Shown here: piece after piece, positions 1-6,208 of the stretch | Layout: the number at the start of each line of letters is the position of its first letter | Numbering within the stretch: position 1 is the stretch's first letter | Assembly (NCBI GenBank): GCA_003554345.1 | Contig: PWGE01000305.1 | Coordinates: 1 to 17,068, forward strand | Length of the DNA: 17,068 nt | Source of the DNA: T1SED10-198M sp003554345 [NCBI: Candidatus Sumerlaeota bacterium] | GTDB lineage: Bacteria > Sumerlaeota > T1SED10-198M | Direction of reading: 5' to 3' | The notes under the pieces: model-generated | What the model was told of the DNA's origin: nothing | The model's database searches: none | The model's input: the letters and a program-made list of their open reading frames with translations, nothing else | Program-made: the position numbers and the translations under genes

Positions 1-484
1 CATATCTTTGTACTCCATCATTATCGGTATATACAGGTCCATGCAGGTGACGACCATCAGCTTCACTGTCATCTTCGGTTCCAACAAGAAAAACGGCACC
101 AACAGTATTAACAGCAAGAATAACGCCGTCTTCGGTTACTCTGACACCGTCGAGACCAAACCCGTGTCCACCATCATCATAAGCGCCGGTAATTGTATGA
201 ATGACTGAAAGGTATTCAGGATCAACGATGAGTATTATTCCATCGGGATCACCAGCACCAAATTCAGTTTTTGAAACAGCGACCACCAGATTGCCGGTTG
301 CCGGGTTGTAATCAGCATCGACAATGATGTCTCCTTCTTCCAGTCCAAGGTCTGCATAGTCTGCAATTACTCCAAACACAAGCGCATTGTCATATCCTTC
401 GGGAGGTTCATAAACAGTTGTACCGTCTGCAAAAGTGCAAAAAACGAAAGCAAACATGGAAAGGATTACAAGTAAAGTTTTCAT
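1..484 (-). CDS. Secreted protein of unknown function, 5' part only (paralogue of the gene at 868-2055)
   Basis: The minus-strand frame starts at ATG 482-484 behind the purine-rich ribosome site GGAGAGAG and stays open to the window edge, giving about 161 residues with the C-terminus missing. The first ~20 residues form a signal peptide (Met-Lys, hydrophobic core, cleavage probably after Thr-Phe-Ala). The mature part begins DGTTVYEPPEGYDNALVFG and contains DADYNPATGNLVVAV and VFLVGTEDDSEADGRHLHG, which match the neighbouring 868-2055 protein at most positions, so the two are tandem duplicates. The composition is acidic, with alternating hydrophobic strands and Asp/Gly turns as in beta-propeller-like proteins. 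I do not recognise a named family. The coding call is firm because of the paralogy, promoter and ribosome site; the function is unknown. Confidence 0.9.
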   Translation of the reverse strand, partial: MKTLLVILSMFAFVFCTFADGTTVYEPPEGYDNALVFGVIADYADLGLEEGDIIVDADYNPATGNLVVAVSKTEFGAGDPDGIILIVDPEYLSVIHTITGAYDDGGHGFGLDGVRVTEDGVILAVNTVGAVFLVGTEDDSEADGRHLHGPVYTDNDGVQRY

Positions 485-524
485 TTCTCTCTCCTTTATT
501 TGTTGTAAATCGTATCTTAAAAAT

Positions 525-553
525 ATTATACTCCTATTTTTAAATCAAATCAA
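525..553 (-). promoter_or_regulatory. Sigma70-type promoter of the partial secreted-protein gene
   Basis: On the minus strand, TTGATT (548-553) and TATAAT (525-530) are separated by exactly 17 bp, about 40 bp upstream of the start codon at 484. The -10 box is perfect consensus and the -35 box matches 4 of 6. An overlapping TTGACT lies too far from the -10 box (22 bp) to pair with it. Confidence 0.75.
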
Positions 554-648
554 GTCAATATGATGAAATAAGTAACGAAGTGTAATGTTGAACAATGATA
601 TACTTGTAAAAACGTGAAGATGCAAGCAGTTTAATTTATAAAAGGCTT

Positions 649-807
649 ATGGCGGGTTTATTTAAGTTTGAAATGATAATGATAGCCAAACAATACCACG
701 GTAGAGAAATGTATATTGAAGATGGGGGATTTTATTGTTGCCTTTTTCTGGGGAAAAAGGTTGATATGAAAGAAAAACTAATAAGAGAAGATTTTTACAG
801 GATATAG
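649..807 (+). CDS. Possible small protein, 52 residues (doubtful)
   Basis: A plus-strand frame runs from ATG 649 to TAG 805-807. It would encode a small, charged, single-domain-sized peptide beginning MAGLFKFEMIMIAKQYHG and ending LIREDFYRI. The only ribosome-site candidate is AAAGG at 641-645, with just 3 nt of spacing, which is weak. I find no convincing promoter. It ends 6 bp before a hairpin (814-846) that could also act on this strand, although the T tail on this side is poor. No family is recognised. It could be a real small gene, a remnant, or chance in AT-rich DNA. Confidence 0.22.
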   Translation: MAGLFKFEMIMIAKQYHGREMYIEDGGFYCCLFLGKKVDMKEKLIREDFYRI

Positions 808-813
808 TAAATA

Positions 814-846
814 AACCGGGCTTTCTTCTCATAAGAAAGCCCGGTT
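814..846 (-). terminator. Rho-independent terminator of the 868-2055 gene
   Basis: A perfect 14-bp inverted repeat (AACCGGGCTTTCTT at 814-827, complement at 833-846) flanks a 5-nt loop. It lies 21 bp beyond the stop codon of the minus-strand gene. On the minus strand the stem is followed by a T-rich stretch (TATTTAC). The T tract is short on both sides, so some bidirectional activity is possible. Confidence 0.85.
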
Positions 847-867
847 CGTTTGATCAATGAGAGTATA

Positions 868-2055
868 TTATTCGTCGAAGAGCGACCAGTCTTCTATAAA
901 GAGAGGATCATCGTCTGGTGCGTGAAATTGAACAATTCCGCCGGGAATTGCCATGTAAGCCCGCTGCTCATCAGGAGCAAAAGCAAAACCACCTGCATCT
1001 GAATTATGAGTGGGCCACGGTATTTTTACATAAAGCCCGGGAAATGGATTATCTTCATCATCGGCTTCCCAGTATTCACCTTCGTCAAGAGCTGTCCAGC
1101 CGCTTTCTGTTGCGTTGCCGGTGCCGATGGGGTCACCATCATGGATGTTGCTAAACGCAACCCGCGAATAATAGTAGCCGTAATCTTCGTTATCCTTTAC
1201 ATCTCCTTTTGTGCCGCCACGGGCGATAATACCGGCATCATAATCGCCTCCGATAAAATTTTCAAAACCAAATCCTGCCAGAGCTTCTGTTGCATCATCG
1301 TCGAATTCGTAACCGTCTTCGATAGAACCGCTGTAAGCCTGGATGCCTTCATCATACCCATAGAGCATACTTCCATCCTGGGCTAAAACGATGCCGTTAT
1401 CACCGTTTTCACCGATTTCAAGTACATCATAATCGGTGATTTCTTCAAAATCGTTGACATCATCCGGACTGTTCTGGCTCAGACGCACATAATTTCCCCG
1501 ACCTGATGCGAAAACACACTCACCGTCATTGTAATTGCCAATGACATCAAAATTACGGGTGGCACCCCACAACTGATCACCATCATTGTCTAAATATACC
1601 GGTCCATGTAAATGCCTTCCATCTGCTTCATCGTCATCTTCGGTTCCAACGAGAAAAACACAACCAACACTATTCATGCCCATAATCACACCATCTTCAG
1701 TAACTCCTACCCGGTCCAGAGAATAACCGGCATCGCCCCAGTCATAGGCTCCGGATATGGTGTGTTGTACGGATAAGTCTCCGGAATCAAGGATGAGTAT
1801 TTTGCCCCCCTCGTTGTCAGGGGCTTCATCGAATTCATGCAGCACCACGCCGACCACCAGGTTACCCGTATCAGGGTTGTAATCGGCATCGACAATGGTA
1901 GCATCTTCTCCCAGTCCCAGGTCTTCATAGTAGCTGATTTCACCAAAGATAAAAGCATTATCATATCCTTCCGGGGGCTCGTAAACTGTTTCGCCGTCCC
2001 CCATCATACAGAAAGCAAAAGCGAATAGAAAAAAGATTAAACATACCTTTTTCAT
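868..2055 (-). CDS. Secreted acidic protein of unknown function, beta-propeller-like
   Basis: The protein has 395 residues and starts at 2055 behind a very strong ribosome site (AAGGAGGAG, about 6 nt before ATG). Residues 1-20 are a signal peptide with a hydrophobic core and a Cys at 16; cleavage is likely near Met-Gly/Asp-20, so I expect a periplasmic or extracellular protein. The mature chain is very acidic and made of repeated short strands and Asp/Gly-rich turns, for example DADYNPDTGNLVVGV (56-70), TEDGVIMGMNSVG (119-131), LAQDGSMLYGYDEG (224-237) and FAFAPDEQRAYMAIPGG (357-373). This pattern suits a propeller of the NHL/WD type, but that is inference. It ends in EDWSLFDE, close to the end of the 13249-15774 protein. 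It is a tandem paralogue of the partial gene at 1-484. It has its own promoter and terminator, so it is probably monocistronic. Function is not known. Confidence 0.9.
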   Translation of the reverse strand: MKKVCLIFFLFAFAFCMMGDGETVYEPPEGYDNAFIFGEISYYEDLGLGEDATIVDADYNPDTGNLVVGVVLHEFDEAPDNEGGKILILDSGDLSVQHTISGAYDWGDAGYSLDRVGVTEDGVIMGMNSVGCVFLVGTEDDDEADGRHLHGPVYLDNDGDQLWGATRNFDVIGNYNDGECVFASGRGNYVRLSQNSPDDVNDFEEITDYDVLEIGENGDNGIVLAQDGSMLYGYDEGIQAYSGSIEDGYEFDDDATEALAGFGFENFIGGDYDAGIIARGGTKGDVKDNEDYGYYYSRVAFSNIHDGDPIGTGNATESGWTALDEGEYWEADDEDNPFPGLYVKIPWPTHNSDAGGFAFAPDEQRAYMAIPGGIVQFHAPDDDPLFIEDWSLFDE

Positions 2056-2095
2056 TTTTTCTCCTCCTTATTAAGCTTTAAATCCTCTTATTTTA

Positions 2096-2124
2096 ATTAT
2101 ACAGTTAAAATCAAGTTCTGTCAA
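2096..2124 (-). promoter_or_regulatory. Consensus sigma70 promoter of the 868-2055 gene
   Basis: On the minus strand a perfect TTGACA (2119-2124) and a perfect TATAAT (2096-2101) are 17 bp apart, about 40 bp upstream of the ATG at 2055. A full consensus match implies strong basal expression unless the gene is repressed. Confidence 0.88.
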
Positions 2125-2868
2125 CTTAAACAAAATAAAAATATAGATTAAATGCATTTTTCTTATTATTAAATATTTAAAACTTTTTGAAAGTGTTATA
2201 ACATTCAAAAAGAAAAGGGGGATGCTTTTTATGGAAGTTGCGATTAACCGCCATTAAATGAAGTGTATTTATTCAAAGTATTATTGTTTGTTTGATGGTT
2301 GAAACCTATTTCTTATGAAAGACATTCCTGCATAAAGAGCGATATATCCTGATCTCAACATTTTTCTATCCAGTCAATATTTTCGTAACCTTATGTAGCG
2401 GTACCCGGAGTGTCATTAAATGCCGCTTTTTGATATTTATATTCTTTTTGGTTCTTTCGTAAATATTGTGGAGATGCCGCTATAACTGATATGCAAAGAG
2501 AAAAGAAGATCAGAATCAGAATCTATGCGTCAACCGTATGAAAATCTTATCCAATTTTTTTGTCATGTATTCTTTTCGAGTATTTCGTGGTTAAAAAAAG
2601 AATAATGAACCATGAAATAAAGATAATATTTTGTTTTCCGGGGTGCCTTCTCTGGAAGTTCTCTTTTTCGGTATCTTCTCTTTTGAATCTTCTTTCTTAT
2701 TTCCGGTTGTATTTTCAGGAGAAATATAATAGAGAACCTGGCCAAAAGAACAAATGTGTGCTCACTCAATCCCGGAAAAATTCCACAAAATATGCGAAAG
2801 ACCCTTCTTCGTACAGTGTTATATTAATTGACCCAAAATGTTCATTTAAGAGAAAAATCTTGCTCAAT
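2125..2868. other. AT-rich intergenic spacer between divergent transcription units
   Basis: Apart from the palindrome at 2183-2212 I see no gene or clear signal. Reading frames at 2560-2883 (plus) and 2563-2769 (minus) lie opposite each other, lack ribosome sites, and read as low-complexity Lys/Phe/Leu-rich sequence typical of chance frames. The stretch separates the minus-strand secreted-protein gene from the plus-strand trp promoters. Confidence 0.6.
2183..2212. repeat. 30-nt AT-rich palindrome upstream of the secreted-protein promoter
   Basis: CTTTTTGAA (2183-2191) and TTCAAAAAG (2204-2212) flank the perfect palindrome TGTTATAACA (2194-2203), leaving only two unpaired bases (AG, 2192-2193). 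It lies about 60 bp upstream of the -35 box of the minus-strand promoter at 2096-2124. It could be a regulator binding site or a weak AT-rich hairpin. No regulator gene is nearby. Confidence 0.5.
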
Positions 2869-2898
2869 TTGACACAATACTAAAAAAAAGAATATAAA
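2869..2898 (+). promoter_or_regulatory. trp promoter P1 (upstream)
   Basis: A perfect TTGACA (2869-2874) is followed after 18 bp by TATAAA (2893-2898). Predicted transcription start is near 2905. A transcript from here would carry the ribosome site GGAG (2910-2913), correctly spaced (8 nt) for the ATG at 2922. I see no convincing TrpR-type operator over it. Confidence 0.7.
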
Positions 2899-2901
2899 AA
2901 C

Positions 2902-2930
2902 TTGACAACGGAGAAAAAAAGATGTATATT
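2902..2930 (+). promoter_or_regulatory. trp promoter P2 (downstream, overlapping the leader gene)
   Basis: A perfect TTGACA (2902-2907) and TATATT (2925-2930) are 17 bp apart. Predicted start of transcription is near 2937, only a few bases before the second in-frame ATG (2940), so RNA from here would translate the leader peptide almost without a 5' untranslated region. P1 and P2 are offset by about 32 bp, and the P1 start falls in the P2 -35 box. Sequence alone cannot tell which one is used. Confidence 0.65.
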
Positions 2931-3008
2931 TTAAATACGATGAAAAAAGAAACAAGACATTACATTTTTAAACAGGCCCATAAAAACTGGTGGTGGTGGA
3001 CAATGTAA
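2922..3008 (+). CDS. trpL: trp operon leader peptide with four consecutive Trp codons
   Basis: The 28-residue frame runs from ATG 2922 to TAA 3006-3008. ATG 2922 is chosen because GGAG (2910-2913) sits 8 nt upstream. A second in-frame ATG at 2940 would give a 22-residue form, suited to RNA from P2. Codons 2988-2999 are TGG TGG TGG TGG, followed by Thr-Met-stop. Four tandem Trp codons just before a hairpin series and trpE are the hallmark of ribosome-mediated transcription attenuation: scarce charged tRNA-Trp stalls the ribosome there. The peptide itself is not expected to have another function. Confidence 0.9.
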   Translation: MYILNTMKKETRHYIFKQAHKNWWWWTM

Positions 3009-3050
3009 GGTTGTCCGCCCCCTTGTTTAAAAAGCCGCGGGTGGGCAACC
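2995..3050 (+). promoter_or_regulatory. trp attenuator segments 1-3: pause hairpin (1:2) and alternative antiterminator (2:3)
   Basis: Segment 1 (GGTGGACAA, 2995-3003, over the last Trp codons) pairs with segment 2 (TTGTCCGCC, 3011-3019), 9 bp with one G-U pair. Segment 2 (GGTTGTCCGCCC, 3009-3020) can instead pair with segment 3 (GGGTGGGCAACC, 3039-3050), 12 bp with two G-U pairs. The second pairing destroys the terminator at 3029-3064. A ribosome that reaches the leader stop codon (3006) would cover segment 2 and favour termination. One stalled on the Trp codons would free segment 2 and favour read-through. These pairings were made by eye, not folded. Confidence 0.85.
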
Positions 3051-3064
3051 ACCCGCGGCTTTTT
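3029..3064 (+). terminator. trp attenuator terminator T1 (segments 3:4)
   Basis: A perfect 16-bp stem (3029-3044 with 3049-3064), containing GCCGCGGGTGG and its complement, is closed by a GCAA tetraloop of the stable GNRA type. The stem's 3' arm ends in five T residues followed by ATTT. It lies 20 bp after the leader stop codon and competes with antiterminator 2:3. Confidence 0.95.
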
Positions 3065-3091
3065 ATTTGCCCAGAAATAAAAAGCCGTGGG
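3052..3091 (+). promoter_or_regulatory. Possible second antiterminator (segments 4:5) joining the two trp terminators
   Basis: The 3' arm of T1 plus its tail (CCCGCGGCTTTTTATTT, 3052-3068) can pair with the 5' arm of T2 and the bases before it (AAATAAAAAGCCGTGGG, 3075-3091). This is 17 bp with a single G-U pair and a 6-nt loop (3069-3074). The pairing is compatible with 2:3 (which ends at 3050) and incompatible with both T1 and T2. It is not followed by a T run, so it would not itself terminate. The pairing is seen directly in the sequence; that it acts in regulation is inference. Confidence 0.6.
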
Positions 3092-3111
3092 AACAAACCC
3101 CACGGCTTTTT
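3079..3111 (+). terminator. trp leader second terminator T2 (segments 5:6)
   Basis: The stem AAAAAGCCGTGGG (3079-3091) pairs perfectly with 3099-3111 across a 7-nt loop (3092-3098) and is followed by more T (seven T in all, 3107-3113). The left arm resembles that of T1 (GCCGCGGG versus GCCGTGGG), so it may have arisen by duplication. It ends 29 bp before trpE. It could be a fail-safe or a coupled second attenuator. Confidence 0.92.
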
Positions 3112-3140
3112 TTATGGCATAAAACAGAGGAGAAAAACAA

Positions 3141-4658
3141 ATGTTTCATCCAAGCTTCAGTACGGTTCAAAAATTGAGCTCTCGGTATAATCGTATTCCC
3201 GTGTATAAGGAGATGAATCTATCGGAATTACATCTTCTTTCACTCCTGAAAGCCTTACAATCGAAAGAAGAGGTTATTTTCCTTGAAAGTGCCCGGGAAA
3301 ATAAAAAATGGAGCCGTTTTTCTTTCTTTGGTTTCCATCCCCGCAAAAAAATCCGTTTTTCTCCGCCAGTGGTGGTGGTAGAAGAAAACGGCGAAGAAAA
3401 AGAAATTCGGGAAGATATTTATACCTATTTAAATAAAGAGCTGGAAAAATATCATTCTCCGTCTTATCGTAGCTTTGGACCCTTTAATGGCGGCTTTGTG
3501 GGTTACTTTGGATATGAGACGGTCAACTATGCGGGTATTTTGCGTCAAAAGATAAGGGAAAGAAAAGAGCTTCCCCTGGCGTATTTACTTCATATAGACA
3601 GTTTTATTGTCCATGATAATTATAAGAACCGCTATTACCTGGCAGAATGTTTCTATCCGGATAAAAGTATACCCCTTAAGAGGCAGTATGAGAAATGCCG
3701 TCAGGTGCTTCTGAAACGAGAAGAAGAGTTAATTGCCGAACTGGAAAAAACTTCTCTTCCTTACCTGCCTGCACATCCAGGCGAAAAAGTGGATGTTGCC
3801 TTTCGGGAAGATAAGGATTCTTTTACGGGAAAGGTGGCAGAGGTTCAGGAACTTATTCGCTCAGGAGAAGCCATCCAGGTGGTATTGAGTTTGAGGGCTG
3901 ATATTAAAGAAGAGATCGACCCCTATAATTTTTATCTGCGTCTTCGTACGGTAAATCCATCTCCTTACATGTTTTTCCTTAAGTTTGGCTCTCTCTATGT
4001 GGTGGGCAGTTCACTGGAAATTCACGTGAGGGTGGAGAAACGGCAGGTATATCTCAAACCTATTGCGGGGACTATTCCCCAGGGAAGTACACGGCAGGAA
4101 AGTCGACGAAACAAGCAGATTCTTCTGGAAGATAAAAAGGAAAGGGCGGAACATCTCATGTTAGTGGATCTGGGTCGTAATGACCTGGGTCGTGTTGCCA
4201 GAAGGGGAACGGTAGAGGTGACAAAATTCATGAAACCGGAGGATTACTCCCACGTTATTCATCTTGTTTCTCTGGTGAAATGTACGTTGGACGACAGATT
4301 TACTGAAATGGATGTTCTTAAAGAAACCTTTCCGGCAGGTACCGTGAGCGGCGCTCCCAAAGTGCGCGCTATCGAACTCATTGAAGAATATGAGCCCCAT
4401 CCCCGCGATATATATTCCGGTGCAGTCGGTTATTGCGGTTTTAACGGAAATCTTGATACCTGTATTACCATACGTAGTGCTGTTTTTAATGAGAAAGAAC
4501 GTTATCTGCAGGCAGGAGCAGGCATTGTGTATGATAGTGTACCCGAAAAAGAGTATCAGGAGATAACGCATAAACTCAAAGCCCTGGCGGAAAGCTTGAA
4601 TTTCGCCCGTCCCCGTAAAAATAAAAAGGAGGATAGCAGTCATGTTTTTAATGATTGA
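3141..4658 (+). CDS. trpE: Anthranilate synthase component I
   Basis: This is the chorismate-binding subunit: with ammonia supplied by TrpG it makes anthranilate and pyruvate, the first committed step of tryptophan synthesis. The 505 residues are normal length. ATG 3141 follows GAGGAG by 8 nt. Near the N-terminus FLESA (47-51) corresponds to the LLES element where tryptophan binds for feedback inhibition. The catalytic half shows NPSPYMFFL (272-280), VVGSSLE (287-293), KPIAGTIPQGSTRQE (306-320), ERAEHLMLVDLGRNDLGRV (334-352), TFPAGTVSGAPKVRAIELIE (396-415) and QAGAGIVYDSVPEKEYQE (457-474). It is the first structural gene after the attenuator. Its last 17 nt overlap trpG, so translational coupling is likely. 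Confidence 0.98.
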   Translation: MFHPSFSTVQKLSSRYNRIPVYKEMNLSELHLLSLLKALQSKEEVIFLESARENKKWSRFSFFGFHPRKKIRFSPPVVVVEENGEEKEIREDIYTYLNKELEKYHSPSYRSFGPFNGGFVGYFGYETVNYAGILRQKIRERKELPLAYLLHIDSFIVHDNYKNRYYLAECFYPDKSIPLKRQYEKCRQVLLKREEELIAELEKTSLPYLPAHPGEKVDVAFREDKDSFTGKVAEVQELIRSGEAIQVVLSLRADIKEEIDPYNFYLRLRTVNPSPYMFFLKFGSLYVVGSSLEIHVRVEKRQVYLKPIAGTIPQGSTRQESRRNKQILLEDKKERAEHLMLVDLGRNDLGRVARRGTVEVTKFMKPEDYSHVIHLVSLVKCTLDDRFTEMDVLKETFPAGTVSGAPKVRAIELIEEYEPHPRDIYSGAVGYCGFNGNLDTCITIRSAVFNEKERYLQAGAGIVYDSVPEKEYQEITHKLKALAESLNFARPRKNKKEDSSHVFND

Positions 4659-5238
4659 TAACTATGATTCGTTTACCTATAACCTGGTTCAGGATTTTTT
4701 CTCTCTGGGAGAGGAAATAGAGGTTTTTCCCAATGATACTCCCATGGAAAAACTCCATCTTTCGAAGTATAAGGGAGTGATTTTATCTCCTGGTCCTTCG
4801 GAACCATCGAGCTCGGGATTAACCCTGGAAATCATGAAACGGTGTGCTTCTTGCAAACCGATTCTCGGTGTGTGTCTTGGCATGCAATCTATAGCTTATG
4901 CCTTTGGAGGAGAGGTGTTTCAGGCAGAAAGGATAATGCATGGCAAAGTGGATACCGTCCATCATCTGGGTGGAGACTTGTTTCACCAGGTGCCCCGTCG
5001 GTTTCCCGCCGTTCGCTATCATTCATTAGTGGTTGGTGCTGAAGCCCTTCCCGATTGTTTTGAGGTTCGTGCCTATTCTTCGGATGGTGAAATTATGGCG
5101 ATTAAGCATCGCTCTCTTTATATCTGGGGAGTGCAGTTTCATCCTGAATCATATTTGACTGATGTCGGAAAACAGATTATAAAAAATTTCGTTGGAGGAG
5201 CATATGAGTATAACAAAAAGCATGCATGCTCTCTATGA
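4642..5238 (+). CDS. trpG: Anthranilate synthase component II, glutamine amidotransferase
   Basis: This class I glutamine amidotransferase hydrolyses glutamine and passes ammonia to TrpE. The 198 residues match a stand-alone subunit. Visible features are DNYDSFTYN (6-14), the oxyanion region LSPGPSEPSSSG (48-59), the nucleophile Cys78 in GVCLGMQ, MHGK (99-102) and the His167/Glu169 pair in FHPES. ATG 4642 lies inside the end of trpE, and its ribosome site AGGAGG (4627-4632) is also within trpE. It overlaps trpD by 35 nt. In several bacteria trpG and trpD are fused; here they are separate and in different frames. The same subunit could also serve para-aminobenzoate synthesis (as PabA), but the operon makes TrpG the main role. 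Confidence 0.97.
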   Translation: MFLMIDNYDSFTYNLVQDFFSLGEEIEVFPNDTPMEKLHLSKYKGVILSPGPSEPSSSGLTLEIMKRCASCKPILGVCLGMQSIAYAFGGEVFQAERIMHGKVDTVHHLGGDLFHQVPRRFPAVRYHSLVVGAEALPDCFEVRAYSSDGEIMAIKHRSLYIWGVQFHPESYLTDVGKQIIKNFVGGAYEYNKKHACSL

Positions 5239-6208
5239 AGGGCAAAGTTTACATGCCCCGGAGGCAGAAGAATTGTTTGATACTATTTTTCAGGGAGAAG
5301 TAGAGCCCATTCAACTGGCTTCTGTTTTGGTCGCCATGAAGGTTCGTAAGGAAAAACCCCATGAAATTGTGGGAGCTGTGCGCTCTATGCGTAAATTTGC
5401 CGCTCCCTTTTCAGTGCAGAAAAATGTTTTTGATACCTGTGGAACGGGTGGTGATAATTCTCATAGCTTTAATATTTCTACCGCTACTGCACTTATACTC
5501 AGCGCTATGGGTATTCCTATTGCCAAGCACGGTAACAGGTCGGTGAGCAGTAAGAGCGGGTCGGCTGACTTTCTGGAAGCTCTTGGTGTTCCGATCCATC
5601 TCAAAGGAGAAAAAGCTGAAAGGTATTTTAAGGAGCATGATTTTGTGTTCCTTTTTGCCCCTCATTATCATCCGGCCATGAAATATGCTGTTCCAGCTCG
5701 TAAGGCATTGGGAGTGCGCACGATTTTTAATTATCTTGGTCCATTGACCAATCCTACTCGTCCCAGGCGCCAGATGATAGGAGTGTTTCATACCAGTTTT
5801 TTACCTCTTTATTCTGAAGTTGCCCGTTTCCTGGACTATGAACGCTTACTTCTCTATTCCAGTCAGGATGGGTTGGATGAAATTTCTCCCTTTAGTCCTA
5901 CCAGGATGGTGGAAATAAGCGGTTCAGAGGAGAAAAAATGGTTGCTCTCGCCCACTGATTATTTTGATAAAAAAGAACTTGATGATATTCCTCGTGATAT
6001 GACGCCCTCAGAAAATGCAGAGTTGTTTATGAGGATGCTCCATTCCTCATCTCCAGGCTCCCTGGCTAAGGTCCTGGCTGTTAATGCCGCTACCGGTATT
6101 TATATAAGTAAAGGCGGCAAGATGCAAAAACATTACCGGGATGCGCTGGAGTGCATCTGCAGTGGCGAAGTGCTCAAAAAAGTAAAATCATTGCAGGGGG
6201 ATAGTTGA
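5204..6208 (+). CDS. trpD: Anthranilate phosphoribosyltransferase
   Basis: TrpD transfers the phosphoribosyl group of PRPP to anthranilate (second pathway step). ATG 5204 is preferred over the in-frame TTG 5192 because GGAGGAG (5194-5200) lies just upstream and the family N-terminus begins about here. This gives 334 residues, the usual length. Motifs are DTCGTGGDNSHSFN (77-90, PRPP-binding glycine loop), STATA, KHGNRSVSSKSGSADFLEALG (108-128 region, anthranilate and Mg-PRPP binding), APHYHPAMKYAVPARK and GVRTIFNYLGPLTNP, and GLDEIS. It starts within trpG. Its stop overlaps the trpC start as TGATG, so ribosomes can re-initiate directly. Confidence 0.97.
   Translation: MSITKSMHALYEGQSLHAPEAEELFDTIFQGEVEPIQLASVLVAMKVRKEKPHEIVGAVRSMRKFAAPFSVQKNVFDTCGTGGDNSHSFNISTATALILSAMGIPIAKHGNRSVSSKSGSADFLEALGVPIHLKGEKAERYFKEHDFVFLFAPHYHPAMKYAVPARKALGVRTIFNYLGPLTNPTRPRRQMIGVFHTSFLPLYSEVARFLDYERLLLYSSQDGLDEISPFSPTRMVEISGSEEKKWLLSPTDYFDKKELDDIPRDMTPSENAELFMRMLHSSSPGSLAKVLAVNAATGIYISKGGKMQKHYRDALECICSGEVLKKVKSLQGDS

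Larger units (their letters stand above)
485..867. other. Intergenic region between the two tandem secreted-protein genes
   Basis: This spacer holds the promoter and ribosome site of the left gene, a small plus-strand reading frame (649-807, listed separately and doubtful) and the terminator of the right gene (814-846). Positions 554-648 are AT-rich and I see no further structure in them. Confidence 0.6.

Noticed and set aside
2560-2883. Opposing small open frames before the trp promoters
   Set aside because: Overlap each other on both strands, lack ribosome sites, and have low-complexity composition.
4161-4643. 160-codon minus-strand open frame
   Set aside because: Antisense to conserved trpE motifs; a shadow of trpE codon usage.
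5204-5238. Programmed frameshift joining trpG to trpD
   Set aside because: Would need a +1 shift; no convincing slippery site and trpD has its own ribosome site and start.
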